Assembly (NCBI GenBank): GCA_035559315.1
Contig: DATMBJ010000038.1
Coordinates: forward strand, 1 to 46,823
Length of the DNA stretch: 46,823 nucleotides
Reading direction: 5' to 3'
DNA from: DATLZM01 sp035559315
GTDB taxonomy: Bacteria; Actinomycetota; UBA4738; HRBIN12
The notes below the pieces were generated by a model. It was not told the DNA's origin, did not search any database, and saw only the letters and a list, made by a program, of their open reading frames with translations. Below, one piece after another: positions 1-7,554 of the stretch (its first letter is position 1; every line of letters starts with the position of its first letter). The translations under genes and the position numbers were made by a program.

Positions 1-1
1 G

Positions 2-70
2 CTCGCCCTCCCCGCCGCGCCGGCGCTGGCCCTCCCCGCCGCGCCGGCGCTGGCCCTCCCCGCCGCGCCG
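2..70 (+). repeat. 24-bp in-frame tandem repeat coding LALPAAPA
   Basis: Copies start at 2, 26 and 50 (the third is 21 bp). The unit is CTSGCCCTCCCCGCCGCG followed by CCGGCG and encodes LALPAAPA in the frame of the downstream protein. It lies in the presumed signal-peptide region. More copies may exist left of the window. Confidence 0.85.
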
Positions 71-2329
71 GGCGTCGCGTCCCTCTCCCAGGTGGGCCGG
101 CCCGAGGTGGACCGGCAGGTGCTCGTGTTCCTCGTGGACGCCGTCTCCTTCGAGGAGCTGCTCGCGGTGCCGGAGATCCGGGCCCTGGCCCGGGCCGGCG
201 GCGCCGGCCTGATGAGCCCGCGGACGGTGCCCGGGGACGCCGGGCCCGGCGCCTACCTCACGCTCGGCACCGGGGCGCGGAGCGCCGCCCCCTCCCCGCG
301 GGTCGTCGCCTACGACCGGGGGGAGCCGCTCGACGGACGGAACGCGGACGACCTGTGGGCCGAGCGGTACCCGGACCGCGACTTCCCGGTGGGCCCGTTC
401 CTCCTGGACGTCGGGCCGTACCTCCGGGCCAACGAGGGCCGGAGCGTGCCGGGGCTCCTCACGGCCGTGCTCCAGGGCGCGCGCCGGACCGTGGCGGTCT
501 TCGGGAACTCGGACACCGAGGCCGGCCGGGACCGCCCGGGGATCCTCGTGGGCATGGATCCGCGGGGCGACGGCATCGGGGGCAGGATCGGGGTCGTCTT
601 CGCCCCCCGCCCCGGGGGACGGGGCGGCCCGCTCGCGGTGCCCATCGCCGAGCCCGATCCCGACGCGCTGGGCGGGTTCCGCACGGACTTCGACGTGCTC
701 TCGTTCGTGGCGCTCGGCGGGCGGATCCCCAACCCCTCGCCGTGGCTCCCGGCGCACCTCACCGTGTTCGACATGGGCGACACCCGCCGGATCGACGTCG
801 CGGCGCCCGGCGCGCCGCTCGCGCGGGTCCTCCGGGAGCGGCGGGCCGCGCTCGCCCGGATCGGCCAACGGATCGCCTCGCTCGTCGGCCGGGCCGCCGC
901 CCACGAGGTCCTGGTGATCGTCGTCGCGCCCTCCACCTCCCGCGACATGGACGCCCGGAAGGACGAACTCACCCCGATCGTGCTCGCGCGCGGGGACCCC
1001 GCCGAGCTGTTCCCGGAGGAGGGCCCGCTCCACGCCCTCACCTCGGACACCACCCGGCGGGTCGGGGTGGTGTCCAACGAGGACGTGGCGCCCACGGTCC
1101 TGCGGTACTTCGGGCTGTTCGTCCGGGCCGAGATGCGGGGGTCGCCGATCCGGGTGGTCGAGGAGGCCCCGGCCCCGTTCGCGCTCCACGCCCGCCACCT
1201 CGCGAACCGGCGGATGACGGTCCCGGTCCAGGCCGGCGCCGGGGTCGCGGTGACGCTCGCCGGGCTCCTCTGCGCGTGGCTCGTGGTCCGCGGCCCGCGG
1301 GCGCCCCTCCGGGCGAGACGGGCCGCCGCGTGGACGGCGCTCGCCGTGCCGCCGGCCGCGGTCGCGCTCCTCCTCGCCGGACACCTGCCCACGCTGTCCT
1401 ACGCGACGGTGGTCCCGACGGTCCTCGGGATCACCGCGTTCGGCACCCTCGTCTTCCTGCCCCTGCGGGGGATCTCGCCGTTCGCGCCCCCCGCCGCCGT
1501 GGCCCTCGCCTCGATCCTCGCCCTCGCGGCGGAGGCCGGCTACGGGTGGACGGCGGCGCTCACGCCGTTCCTCGGCGGCTCCCACCTCGACGGGGCGCGC
1601 TTCTACGGGATGCCCAACGTCTACATCGGGCTCCTGCTCGGCTGCGGGCTCTGGGTGGCCTCGCGGCTCCGGCCCTGGAGCGGCGCCGCCCTCCTCGGCG
1701 GCCTGGCGCTGCTCGCGGGGCTCCCCGGGGCCGGGGCGAACCTGGGCGGCGCGTTCACGCTGTGGTTCGCGGCCGGCCTGTGGGCGGGGGTCCGGACCGG
1801 GGGGCGCCTCGGGGTCCGGGAGCTCGCGATGGGCGCGGCGGCCGCGGCCCTGGGGACGGGGGCCGTGCTCCTGGCCCACGCCCTGGCCCCGGGCGCCCCG
1901 ACGCACGGAGCCCGGTTCGCGGCCCGGGCCGCGGGCGGGCCGGGGGCCGTCCTCGACGTGCTGCGGGCGAGGCTCGGGATCGGCATCGACCTGATCGCGC
2001 GGAACCCCCTCGCGCTGATCCCCTCGGTGGGGGTGGTCGTGCTCGTGGCCGGCCTCCTCCGCCCGCCCCGGCTGCTCCGCCCGGCGCTGGAGCGGGACCG
2101 GGCGTGGTGGGACGCGCTCCTGGTGACGGCGGTGGGCGGCGTGGTGGCGTACCTCGCCAACGACACGGGCCCCTCGGCGGCGGGCCTCGCGTTCGGCACG
2201 TCGCTCGCCGGGATCGCCTGGGCGGCCCTCTCGGCGGAGGAGGCGCCGGCGGCGCCCGGGGAAGCCGGGGGCGTGGCGCCCGGGGAAGCCGGGGGCCCGG
2301 CGGTCGGGGGCGTGGCGCCCGGGGCCTGA
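2..2329 (+). CDS. Alkaline-phosphatase/sulfatase-like membrane protein, 5' end outside window
   Basis: The reading frame is open to the left edge of the window, so the true start probably lies upstream; an internal GTG at 92 is the only start-like codon near the edge. Residues before that GTG are Ala/Leu/Pro-rich and look like the hydrophobic part of a signal peptide, built from three copies of LALPAAPA. The following domain begins with a strand and acidic turn (VLVFLVDAVSF) typical of alkaline-phosphatase-superfamily phosphodiesterases, and is followed by a region with about ten hydrophobic segments and a Gly/Ala/Pro-rich repetitive tail. The likely architecture is an extracytoplasmic hydrolase-like domain with a C-terminal membrane domain. 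Substrate unknown. The CPBP protease starts 6 bases downstream, so the two are probably cotranscribed. The superfamily assignment is moderate; metal ligands were not individually verified. Confidence 0.6.
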   Translation, partial: LALPAAPALALPAAPALALPAAPGVASLSQVGRPEVDRQVLVFLVDAVSFEELLAVPEIRALARAGGAGLMSPRTVPGDAGPGAYLTLGTGARSAAPSPRVVAYDRGEPLDGRNADDLWAERYPDRDFPVGPFLLDVGPYLRANEGRSVPGLLTAVLQGARRTVAVFGNSDTEAGRDRPGILVGMDPRGDGIGGRIGVVFAPRPGGRGGPLAVPIAEPDPDALGGFRTDFDVLSFVALGGRIPNPSPWLPAHLTVFDMGDTRRIDVAAPGAPLARVLRERRAALARIGQRIASLVGRAAAHEVLVIVVAPSTSRDMDARKDELTPIVLARGDPAELFPEEGPLHALTSDTTRRVGVVSNEDVAPTVLRYFGLFVRAEMRGSPIRVVEEAPAPFALHARHLANRRMTVPVQAGAGVAVTLAGLLCAWLVVRGPRAPLRARRAAAWTALAVPPAAVALLLAGHLPTLSYATVVPTVLGITAFGTLVFLPLRGISPFAPPAAVALASILALAAEAGYGWTAALTPFLGGSHLDGARFYGMPNVYIGLLLGCGLWVASRLRPWSGAALLGGLALLAGLPGAGANLGGAFTLWFAAGLWAGVRTGGRLGVRELAMGAAAAALGTGAVLLAHALAPGAPTHGARFAARAAGGPGAVLDVLRARLGIGIDLIARNPLALIPSVGVVVLVAGLLRPPRLLRPALERDRAWWDALLVTAVGGVVAYLANDTGPSAAGLAFGTSLAGIAWAALSAEEAPAAPGEAGGVAPGEAGGPAVGGVAPGA
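2252..2296 (+). repeat. 24-bp-period repeat in the C-terminal tail of the phosphatase-like protein
   Basis: Two identical 21-nt blocks start at 2252 and 2276 (24-base period, GTG between them) and code for the APGEAGG-type tail. A partial third copy (GGGCGTGGCGCCCGGGG) ends at the stop codon. Confidence 0.75.
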
Positions 2330-2335
2330 ACGGGG

Positions 2336-3184
2336 ATGATGGGACCGATGGATCCTCCCGAGCCCCGCCCCGACCGGCCCGAGGCCCTCCCGCCCCGCCC
2401 CGACCTCCCCACCATGCCCGGGGCCGGTGGGACGCCCGTCGCGGGCCCGCCCGGCCCGGCCGCGCCGCGGACGAGGACGGCCGCCGGGGCCGTCAGCTGG
2501 CGGTGGTGGGAGGCGCTCGCGGCCTACCTGGTCGCCCTGCTCCTGGCCGGGGCCGTCTCGCTGCCGGTCCTGCAGGCGGTGGAGCCCCGGGGGACCGCCG
2601 AGCTCGTCGCGTCGGTCGTCGCCGACGCGGTCGTGGTCGGACTGCTCCTCCTCTGGCTCCGCAGGTTCCACCCCGGGTGGGCGGACGCGGTGGGGCGGCC
2701 TGGCCGCCCGCTCCGGGAGGCGGGGGCCGGCTTCATCGGGGGCCTGGTCCTGTACCCGGCGGTCGCGCTCGGGCTCGCGCCGCTCGTCGCGCTCGCGATC
2801 GAGGGCCTCACCGGCGCCCGCCCGAGCCCCCCGGCCCAGCTCCCGGAGGAGCTCACGGGGCTGGGGGTGGCCGCGGCGATCCTCTTCGGGCTCGTGGCCG
2901 CCCCCGTCCAGGAGGAGCTCGTCTTCCGCGGCCTGCTCTACCCGGCGCTCCGCGGGCGGTTCGGCCGCTGGCCGGCGGCCTGGGGCCAGGCCCTCCTGTT
3001 CGGCGCGGTCCACTACGTCCCCGCCCCCCGGCTCGCGGACTCCCTCCTGCTCCAGGCCGCGATGGTCGGCACCGGCCTCGGGCTGGCCCTGATCTACGAA
3101 CGGCGGGGGAACCTCCTGGCGCCGATCGCGGCCCACGCCGCGTTCAACCTCGTGGGGCTGGCGTTCGTGCTCGGCCCGGGCTGA
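2336..3184 (+). CDS. CPBP family intramembrane metalloprotease
   Basis: A 282-residue integral membrane protein. The first ~50 residues are a Pro-rich cytoplasmic tail, followed by about seven hydrophobic segments. The three motifs of the CPBP (CAAX protease and bacteriocin-processing, Abi) family are present: EExxxR at E193-E194-R198 (QEELVFRG), a conserved His at 226 (FGAVHY) and HxxxN at H267-N271. These are the glutamate-activated metalloprotease residues, so the enzyme should be active. Bacterial members process unknown membrane or peptide substrates. Three in-frame ATGs lie close together (2336, 2339, 2348); the first is given. It follows the phosphatase-like gene by 6 bases, implying one transcript. 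Confidence 0.88.
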   Translation: MMGPMDPPEPRPDRPEALPPRPDLPTMPGAGGTPVAGPPGPAAPRTRTAAGAVSWRWWEALAAYLVALLLAGAVSLPVLQAVEPRGTAELVASVVADAVVVGLLLLWLRRFHPGWADAVGRPGRPLREAGAGFIGGLVLYPAVALGLAPLVALAIEGLTGARPSPPAQLPEELTGLGVAAAILFGLVAAPVQEELVFRGLLYPALRGRFGRWPAAWGQALLFGAVHYVPAPRLADSLLLQAAMVGTGLGLALIYERRGNLLAPIAAHAAFNLVGLAFVLGPG

Positions 3185-3278
3185 CGGGCCGAGGCCCGGG
3201 GGGCTCGCGGCGGGGCGTCGAGGGGGGCTGACGGCGGTCGGCCGCCGTGGTTGACTTCGGCGGACCCGAGGAGGGGGG

Positions 3279-3698
3279 ATGGCGAGGTTCGCGAGCGAGG
3301 AGTGGTTCGAGGCGTTCGTCCGGGCCATCAACGGCTCGGCGGCGTACCGCGAGGCCGCGGCGTCCTGGGAGGGCGACGTCTCGTTCGTGATCGAGGCCGA
3401 GCCCGACCGGGGGCATCCCTCGGACGTCTGGGCCTGGCTGGACCTCTGGCACGGGGAATGCCGGGGGTTCCGGCTGGTGCCGCCCGAGGAGGGGGAGCGG
3501 GCGGCGTACGTGCTCCGGGCCCCGTACTCGCGGTGGAAGGACATCCTCCGGGGCGAGCTGGACCCGATCAAGGCGATGATGCGGGGCAAGCTCAAGGTCC
3601 GGGGGGACCTGGCGACGATCGTGCGCTACGTGCGGGCCGCGAACGAGCTCGTCCGGCTCACCCGGACCATCCCCACCGAGTTCCCCGACGAGGCGTGA
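3279..3698 (+). CDS. SCP-2 sterol-carrier-domain protein
   Basis: A 139-residue single-domain cytosolic protein. The central sequence (RGHPSDVWAWLDLWHGECRG), a run of hydrophobic strands and the late segment LDPIKAMMRGKLKVRGDLATI match the SCP-2 / alkyl-sulfatase C-terminal fold, which binds lipid or acyl-CoA. The start ATG is preceded by a strong purine-rich ribosome site (GAGGAGGGGGG). The stop codon overlaps the GTG start of the alcohol dehydrogenase (GTGA), implying translational coupling and a possible role in handing a hydrophobic substrate to it. The ligand cannot be inferred. Confidence 0.75.
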   Translation: MARFASEEWFEAFVRAINGSAAYREAAASWEGDVSFVIEAEPDRGHPSDVWAWLDLWHGECRGFRLVPPEEGERAAYVLRAPYSRWKDILRGELDPIKAMMRGKLKVRGDLATIVRYVRAANELVRLTRTIPTEFPDEA

Positions 3699-4735
3699 GG
3701 GCGGTCGTCTTCGAGGACGTCGGGCGGGTCGCCGTCCGGGACGTGCCCGAGCCGCGGGTCGAGGACCCGGGCGACGCGGTGGTGCGGGTCCGGCGCGCCG
3801 CGATCTGCGGGACCGACCTCCACTTCCTCCACGGCAAGGCCCCCTACGACCCCGGCGTCGTCCTCGGGCACGAGGCGGTGGGCGTCGTGGAGGCGGTGGG
3901 GGATGGGGTCCGGGGGGTCCGGCCCGGGGACCGGGTGGTCGTGGCCTTCGACAACGCCTGCGGGGCCTGCTGGTTCTGCCGGGTCGGGCAGACCCAGCTC
4001 TGCGAGGATCTCCTGATGATCGGCGGGGGGCCCTTCACCGGCGGCCTCCCCGGTGCGCAGGCCGAGCTGGTCCGCGTGCCCCGGGCGGACGTCAACCTCC
4101 TCCCGGTGCCCGAGGGCGTGGACGACGAGCGGGCGCTGTTCGTGGGCGACGTCCTCGCCACCGGGGTCCACGCCGCCGCGCTGGCGGAGGTCGGGGCGGG
4201 GGCCTCGGTGGCGGTGGTGGGGGCCGGCCCGGTCGGCCTCCTCGCGGGCGCCGCGGCCCGGGCGCGGGGGGCGGAGCCGGTCCTGGTCCTCGACCTCGAG
4301 CCGCGGCGTCTGGAGGTGGCGGCGCGGCTCGGCCTGGTCCCGGTCGACGTCCGGACCCGGAACCCCCAGACCGCGGTGGAGGGCGCGACCGGGGGCCGGG
4401 GGGCGGACGCGGCGATCGACGCCGTGGGCCGGCCCGAGGCCTTCGAGACCGCGGTGGACGTCGTCCGGCGCGGGGGGACGGTCGTGGTGGTCGGCGTGTA
4501 CGCGGGGGAGACGGCCGAGGTCCAGCTCGGCGTGTACTGGGCGCGGGCCCTCACGCTCCGGTTCTCCGGGCTGTGTCCGGTCCATGCCCGGTGGGAGGAG
4601 GCGATGGCCGCGGTCCGGGACGGGCGGATCGACCCCCTCCCGCTCGTCTCGCACCGGCTCCCGCTCGAGGAGGCGCCCCGCGGCTACGAGCTGTTCGGGC
4701 GGCGGGAGGCCACGAAGGTGGTGCTCGTCCCGTGA
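3695..4735 (+). CDS. Zinc-dependent alcohol dehydrogenase (MDR superfamily)
   Basis: A 346-residue medium-chain dehydrogenase that would oxidise an alcohol or polyol with NAD(P). The catalytic zinc ligands are visible as C38 (ICGTDLH) and H59-E60 (GHEAVG). The structural-zinc lobe has four cysteines (C89, C92, C95, C103 in NACGACWFCRVGQTQLC). A Rossmann motif VVGAGPVGLLAG follows in the second half. The GTG start at 3695 overlaps the SCP-2 stop by four bases, which fixes the start; the open frame extends further upstream but only through the SCP-2 gene. Substrate unknown; closest in layout to threonine/sorbitol dehydrogenase-like enzymes. Confidence 0.85.
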   Translation: MRAVVFEDVGRVAVRDVPEPRVEDPGDAVVRVRRAAICGTDLHFLHGKAPYDPGVVLGHEAVGVVEAVGDGVRGVRPGDRVVVAFDNACGACWFCRVGQTQLCEDLLMIGGGPFTGGLPGAQAELVRVPRADVNLLPVPEGVDDERALFVGDVLATGVHAAALAEVGAGASVAVVGAGPVGLLAGAAARARGAEPVLVLDLEPRRLEVAARLGLVPVDVRTRNPQTAVEGATGGRGADAAIDAVGRPEAFETAVDVVRRGGTVVVVGVYAGETAEVQLGVYWARALTLRFSGLCPVHARWEEAMAAVRDGRIDPLPLVSHRLPLEEAPRGYELFGRREATKVVLVP

Positions 4736-4794
4736 CGGGCGCGGGTGGTCCGCGCGTCCCCTCCGCCGAGCCCGAACCCCGCCGGCGCGGCCGG

Positions 4795-4800
4795 TAGGCT
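4795..4800 (+). promoter_or_regulatory. -10 box TAGGCT, leaderless promoter of meaB
   Basis: TAGGCT ends 6 nt before the GTG start, so transcription should begin at or beside the start codon. No ribosome-binding site lies between. Confidence 0.55.
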
Positions 4801-4806
4801 TCGCTC

Positions 4807-5745
4807 GTGGACGTCGCGGCCCTGGTCGAAGGGGTGCTGGCCGCCGATCCCCGGGCCGTGGCCCGGGCCATCTCGATGGTCGAGGACGGCGCGCCCGAGC
4901 TCGAGGAGCTCTCGGCGGCGCTGTACCCGCGGACCGGGCGGGCCTGGACCATCGGGATCACGGGCGCGCCCGGGGTGGGGAAGTCGAGCCTGGCCCGGGA
5001 GCTCGTGCGCCTGGCGAGGGCCCGCGGGCTCTCGGTCGCGGTGCTCGCGATCGACCCCACGTCGCCGTTCACCGGCGGCGCGCTCCTCGGGGACCGGCTC
5101 CGGATGCAGGAGCACGCGACGGACCCCGCCGTGTTCATCCGCTCGATGGCCACCCGCGGCCACCTCGGCGGGATGGCCCTGGCCGCCCCGGAGGCCGTCC
5201 GGATCCTGGACGCCTCGGGGAAGGACCTGGTGATCGTGGAGACGGTCGGCGTGGGGCAGGCCGAGGTCGACGTGGCCGCGGCCACCGACACCACCCTGGT
5301 GGTCGTGGCCCCCGGCTGGGGCGACGCGATCCAGGTCGCCAAGGCCGGGATCCTCGAGATCGCCGACGTGTTCGTGGTGAACAAGGCCGACCGGGAGGGG
5401 GCCGAGGAGGCCGTCCGGGACCTCCGGAACATGCTCCGCCTGGGGCCGCCCCTGCCCTGGGTGCCCCCGGTGGTGGCGACCTCGACCGTGACGGGGGAGG
5501 GGCTCGACGAGCTCTGGGCCGCGGTGGAGGCGCACCGCCGCGCCCAGGAGGAGAGCGGTCGGCTCCGCGAGCGGCGGCGAGCCAGGCTCGCCCTGGAGCT
5601 CGAGAGCCTGGCCGCCGAGCGGCTCCGGCTGCGGGTCCGGGACCTCGTGGACGGCGCGGGGGACCTCATCGACGCCCTCGAGGAGCGGCGGACCGATCCC
5701 TACCGGGCGGCGGCTATGCTGTTGGAGAGGCTCCGGTCGCCGTAG
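4807..5745 (+). CDS. meaB: MeaB/ArgK-type G-protein chaperone of a B12-dependent acyl-CoA mutase
   Basis: A 312-residue GTPase of the SIMIBI class. The P-loop GAPGVGKSS lies at residues 53-61, switch region DPTSPFTGGALLGDR near 83-97, the ETVGVGQAEVD switch near 145-155 and the NKAD base-recognition motif at 192-195. The family loads and protects the adenosylcobalamin cofactor of methylmalonyl-CoA or isobutyryl-CoA mutase. The mutase large subunit begins 17 bases downstream, which supports this role. The start GTG follows a TAGGCT hexamer by 6 nt and is taken as leaderless. Because the mutase looks isobutyryl-type, MeaI may be the more exact functional label. Confidence 0.93.
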   Translation: MDVAALVEGVLAADPRAVARAISMVEDGAPELEELSAALYPRTGRAWTIGITGAPGVGKSSLARELVRLARARGLSVAVLAIDPTSPFTGGALLGDRLRMQEHATDPAVFIRSMATRGHLGGMALAAPEAVRILDASGKDLVIVETVGVGQAEVDVAAATDTTLVVVAPGWGDAIQVAKAGILEIADVFVVNKADREGAEEAVRDLRNMLRLGPPLPWVPPVVATSTVTGEGLDELWAAVEAHRRAQEESGRLRERRRARLALELESLAAERLRLRVRDLVDGAGDLIDALEERRTDPYRAAAMLLERLRSP

Positions 5746-5762
5746 GGAGCCGGGGGAGGCGC

Positions 5763-7418
5763 ATGTCGGAGGCCCGCGCCCGCTTCGAGGAGGAGTACCG
5801 GCGCGCCGGGGAGCGCGACGCGGACTTCGAGACGATCTCGGGGGAGCCCCTGCTCCCGATCTACACGCCGGATGACGTCCGCCCCCTCGACCACGACCGG
5901 GACCTCGGCTACCCCGGGGCCTACCCGTTCGTGCGGGGCGTGTACCCGACGATGTACCGGGGGCGCCTGTGGACCATGCGGCAGTTCGCCGGGTACGGGA
6001 CGCCCGCCGAGACCAACGCGCGCTACAAGTACCTCCTGGCCCACGGCCAGACCGGCCTCTCCGTCGCCTTCGACATGCCCACGCTGATGGGACGGGACTC
6101 GGACGACCCCCGCTCCGAGGGGGAGGTCGGTCGGTGCGGGGTGGCGGTGGACTCCCTGGCCGACGTGGAGGCCCTGTTCGAGGGGATCGACCTGGGGTCC
6201 ATCACGACCTCGATGACGATCAGCGGGCCCGCCGTGGTGATCTTCGCCTTCTTCCTGGCGGCGGCCGAGCGGCAGGGGGTGCCCTGGGAGCGGCTCGACG
6301 GCACGCTCCAGACCGACATCCTCAAGGAGTACATCGCGCAGAAGGAGTGGATCTTCCCGCCCCGGCCCCACCTGCGGCTGATCGCCGACCTCCTGGAGTT
6401 CTGCGCCGAGCGCTGCCCGAAGTTCCACCCGATCAGCGTCTCCGGCTACCACATCCGGGAGGCCGGCTCGACCGCCGCCCAGGAGCTCGCGTTCACGCTC
6501 GCCGACGGGTTCGCCTACGTCGAGCTGGCCCGGGAGCGCGGCCTCGACCTCGACCGGGTGGCCGGCCAGCTCTCGTTCTTCTTCAACGCCCACATCGACT
6601 TCTTCGAGGAGATCGCGAAGTACCGGGCGGCGCGGCGGATCTGGGCGCGATGGCTGCGGGACCGGTACGGGGTCCGTGACGAGCGGGCGCTCCGCCTGCG
6701 GTTCCACACGCAGACCGCCGGGGTCTCCCTCACCGCCCAGCAGCCCTACAACAACGTGGTCCGGACGGCGATCGAGGCGCTCGCGGCGGTGCTCGGGGGG
6801 ACCCAGTCGCTCCACACGAACGCGCTCGACGAGGTCCTCGCGCTCCCCACCGAGGGCGCGGCCCGTCTCGCGCTCCGCACCCAGCAGATCATCGCCCACG
6901 AGACCGGGGTGGCCAACGTGATCGACCCCCTGGGCGGGTCGTGGTTCGTGGAGGCCCTCACGGACCGGATGGAGGAGCTCGCCGAGGGCTACTTCGCGGA
7001 GATCGACCGGATGGGGAAGGGCTCGATGCTCGAGGGGGTCCTGGCCGGGATCGACCGGGGCTGGTTCCAGGCCGAGATCGCGGAGGCCGCCTACCGCGAG
7101 CAGCTCCTGTACGAGAAGGGCCGGCGGATCAAGGTCGGGGTGAACGCGTTCACCGAGACCGAGGAGCCCCCGCTGGAGATCCTCCAGATCGGGCCGGAGA
7201 CCGAGGAGGCCCAGGTCCGGGCGGTCCGGGAGCTCCGAGCCCGGCGCGACGGGGGGCGCGCCCGGGCCGCCCTCGAACGGCTCCGGGAGCTCGCGGCCAC
7301 CGACGCCAACCTCGTCGAGCCCATCGTGGAGTGCGCCCGCGCCTACTGCACCGAGGGCGAGATCGTGGGCGTCCTCCGCGAGGTGTTCGGCGAGTACCGC
7401 GAGGACCCGCGGTTCTAG
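5763..7418 (+). CDS. icmA: B12-dependent acyl-CoA mutase large subunit, isobutyryl-CoA mutase type
   Basis: A 551-residue TIM-barrel substrate-binding subunit lacking the C-terminal cobalamin domain, which must come from a separate small subunit not found here. Automatic annotation would probably say methylmalonyl-CoA mutase. Of the two residues that set acyl specificity, the tyrosine of methylmalonyl-CoA mutase (RQYAG) is F75 here (RQFAG), and the arginine that binds the substrate carboxylate is Q193 (YIAQKEW). Both match isobutyryl-CoA mutase. The catalytic histidine is H230 (SGYHIREAG). The ATG at 5763 follows GGGGGAGG and comes 17 bases after meaB. It would interconvert isobutyryl-CoA and n-butyryl-CoA, or rearrange a related branched acyl-CoA. 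Confidence 0.9.
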   Translation: MSEARARFEEEYRRAGERDADFETISGEPLLPIYTPDDVRPLDHDRDLGYPGAYPFVRGVYPTMYRGRLWTMRQFAGYGTPAETNARYKYLLAHGQTGLSVAFDMPTLMGRDSDDPRSEGEVGRCGVAVDSLADVEALFEGIDLGSITTSMTISGPAVVIFAFFLAAAERQGVPWERLDGTLQTDILKEYIAQKEWIFPPRPHLRLIADLLEFCAERCPKFHPISVSGYHIREAGSTAAQELAFTLADGFAYVELARERGLDLDRVAGQLSFFFNAHIDFFEEIAKYRAARRIWARWLRDRYGVRDERALRLRFHTQTAGVSLTAQQPYNNVVRTAIEALAAVLGGTQSLHTNALDEVLALPTEGAARLALRTQQIIAHETGVANVIDPLGGSWFVEALTDRMEELAEGYFAEIDRMGKGSMLEGVLAGIDRGWFQAEIAEAAYREQLLYEKGRRIKVGVNAFTETEEPPLEILQIGPETEEAQVRAVRELRARRDGGRARAALERLRELAATDANLVEPIVECARAYCTEGEIVGVLREVFGEYREDPRF

Positions 7419-7485
7419 CCTCGAGCGGCGACCCCGATGCGCCGTCCCGGTCACGGGGCCCTCGCGGTCACGGGCCGTGGTCGGT

Positions 7486-7537
7486 GCTGCAACGCAGCGT
7501 TGCTGCCACGAACACTTATTGCAACGAGATGCAGCAA
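7486..7537 (+). promoter_or_regulatory. Candidate Zur/Fur operators upstream of the metal ABC transporter
   Basis: Two elements lie in the 136-base gap before the binding-protein gene. The first is a perfect inverted repeat GCAACG-CAG-CGTTGC (7489-7503). The second is TTGCAACGAGATGCAGCAA (7519-7537), an imperfect palindrome ending 5 nt before the -10 box. The 12-mer TGCAACGCAGCG (7488-7499) recurs exactly upstream of the fur-family gene at 10687-10698. Confidence 0.65.
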
Positions 7538-7542
7538 GCCGG

Positions 7543-7548
7543 TAAGGT
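7543..7548 (+). promoter_or_regulatory. -10 box TAAGGT of the metal transporter operon
   Basis: TAAGGT abuts the ATG at 7549 but sits exactly 6 nt before the in-frame GTG at 7555. That matches the leaderless geometry of other genes here and favours GTG as the real start. Confidence 0.5.
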
Positions 7549-7554
7549 ATGGAC

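Noticed and set aside
2..70. CRISPR-like direct repeats
   Set aside because: The units are contiguous without spacers and stay in the coding frame, so this is a coding tandem repeat.
4053..5762. N-terminal extension of the mutase large subunit
   Set aside because: The extra ~570 residues are the off-frame image of the alcohol dehydrogenase and meaB genes; ATG 5763 has a ribosome site and begins the homologous region.
5763..7418. Plain methylmalonyl-CoA mutase assignment
   Set aside because: The two acyl-specificity residues are Phe and Gln, as in isobutyryl-CoA mutase.
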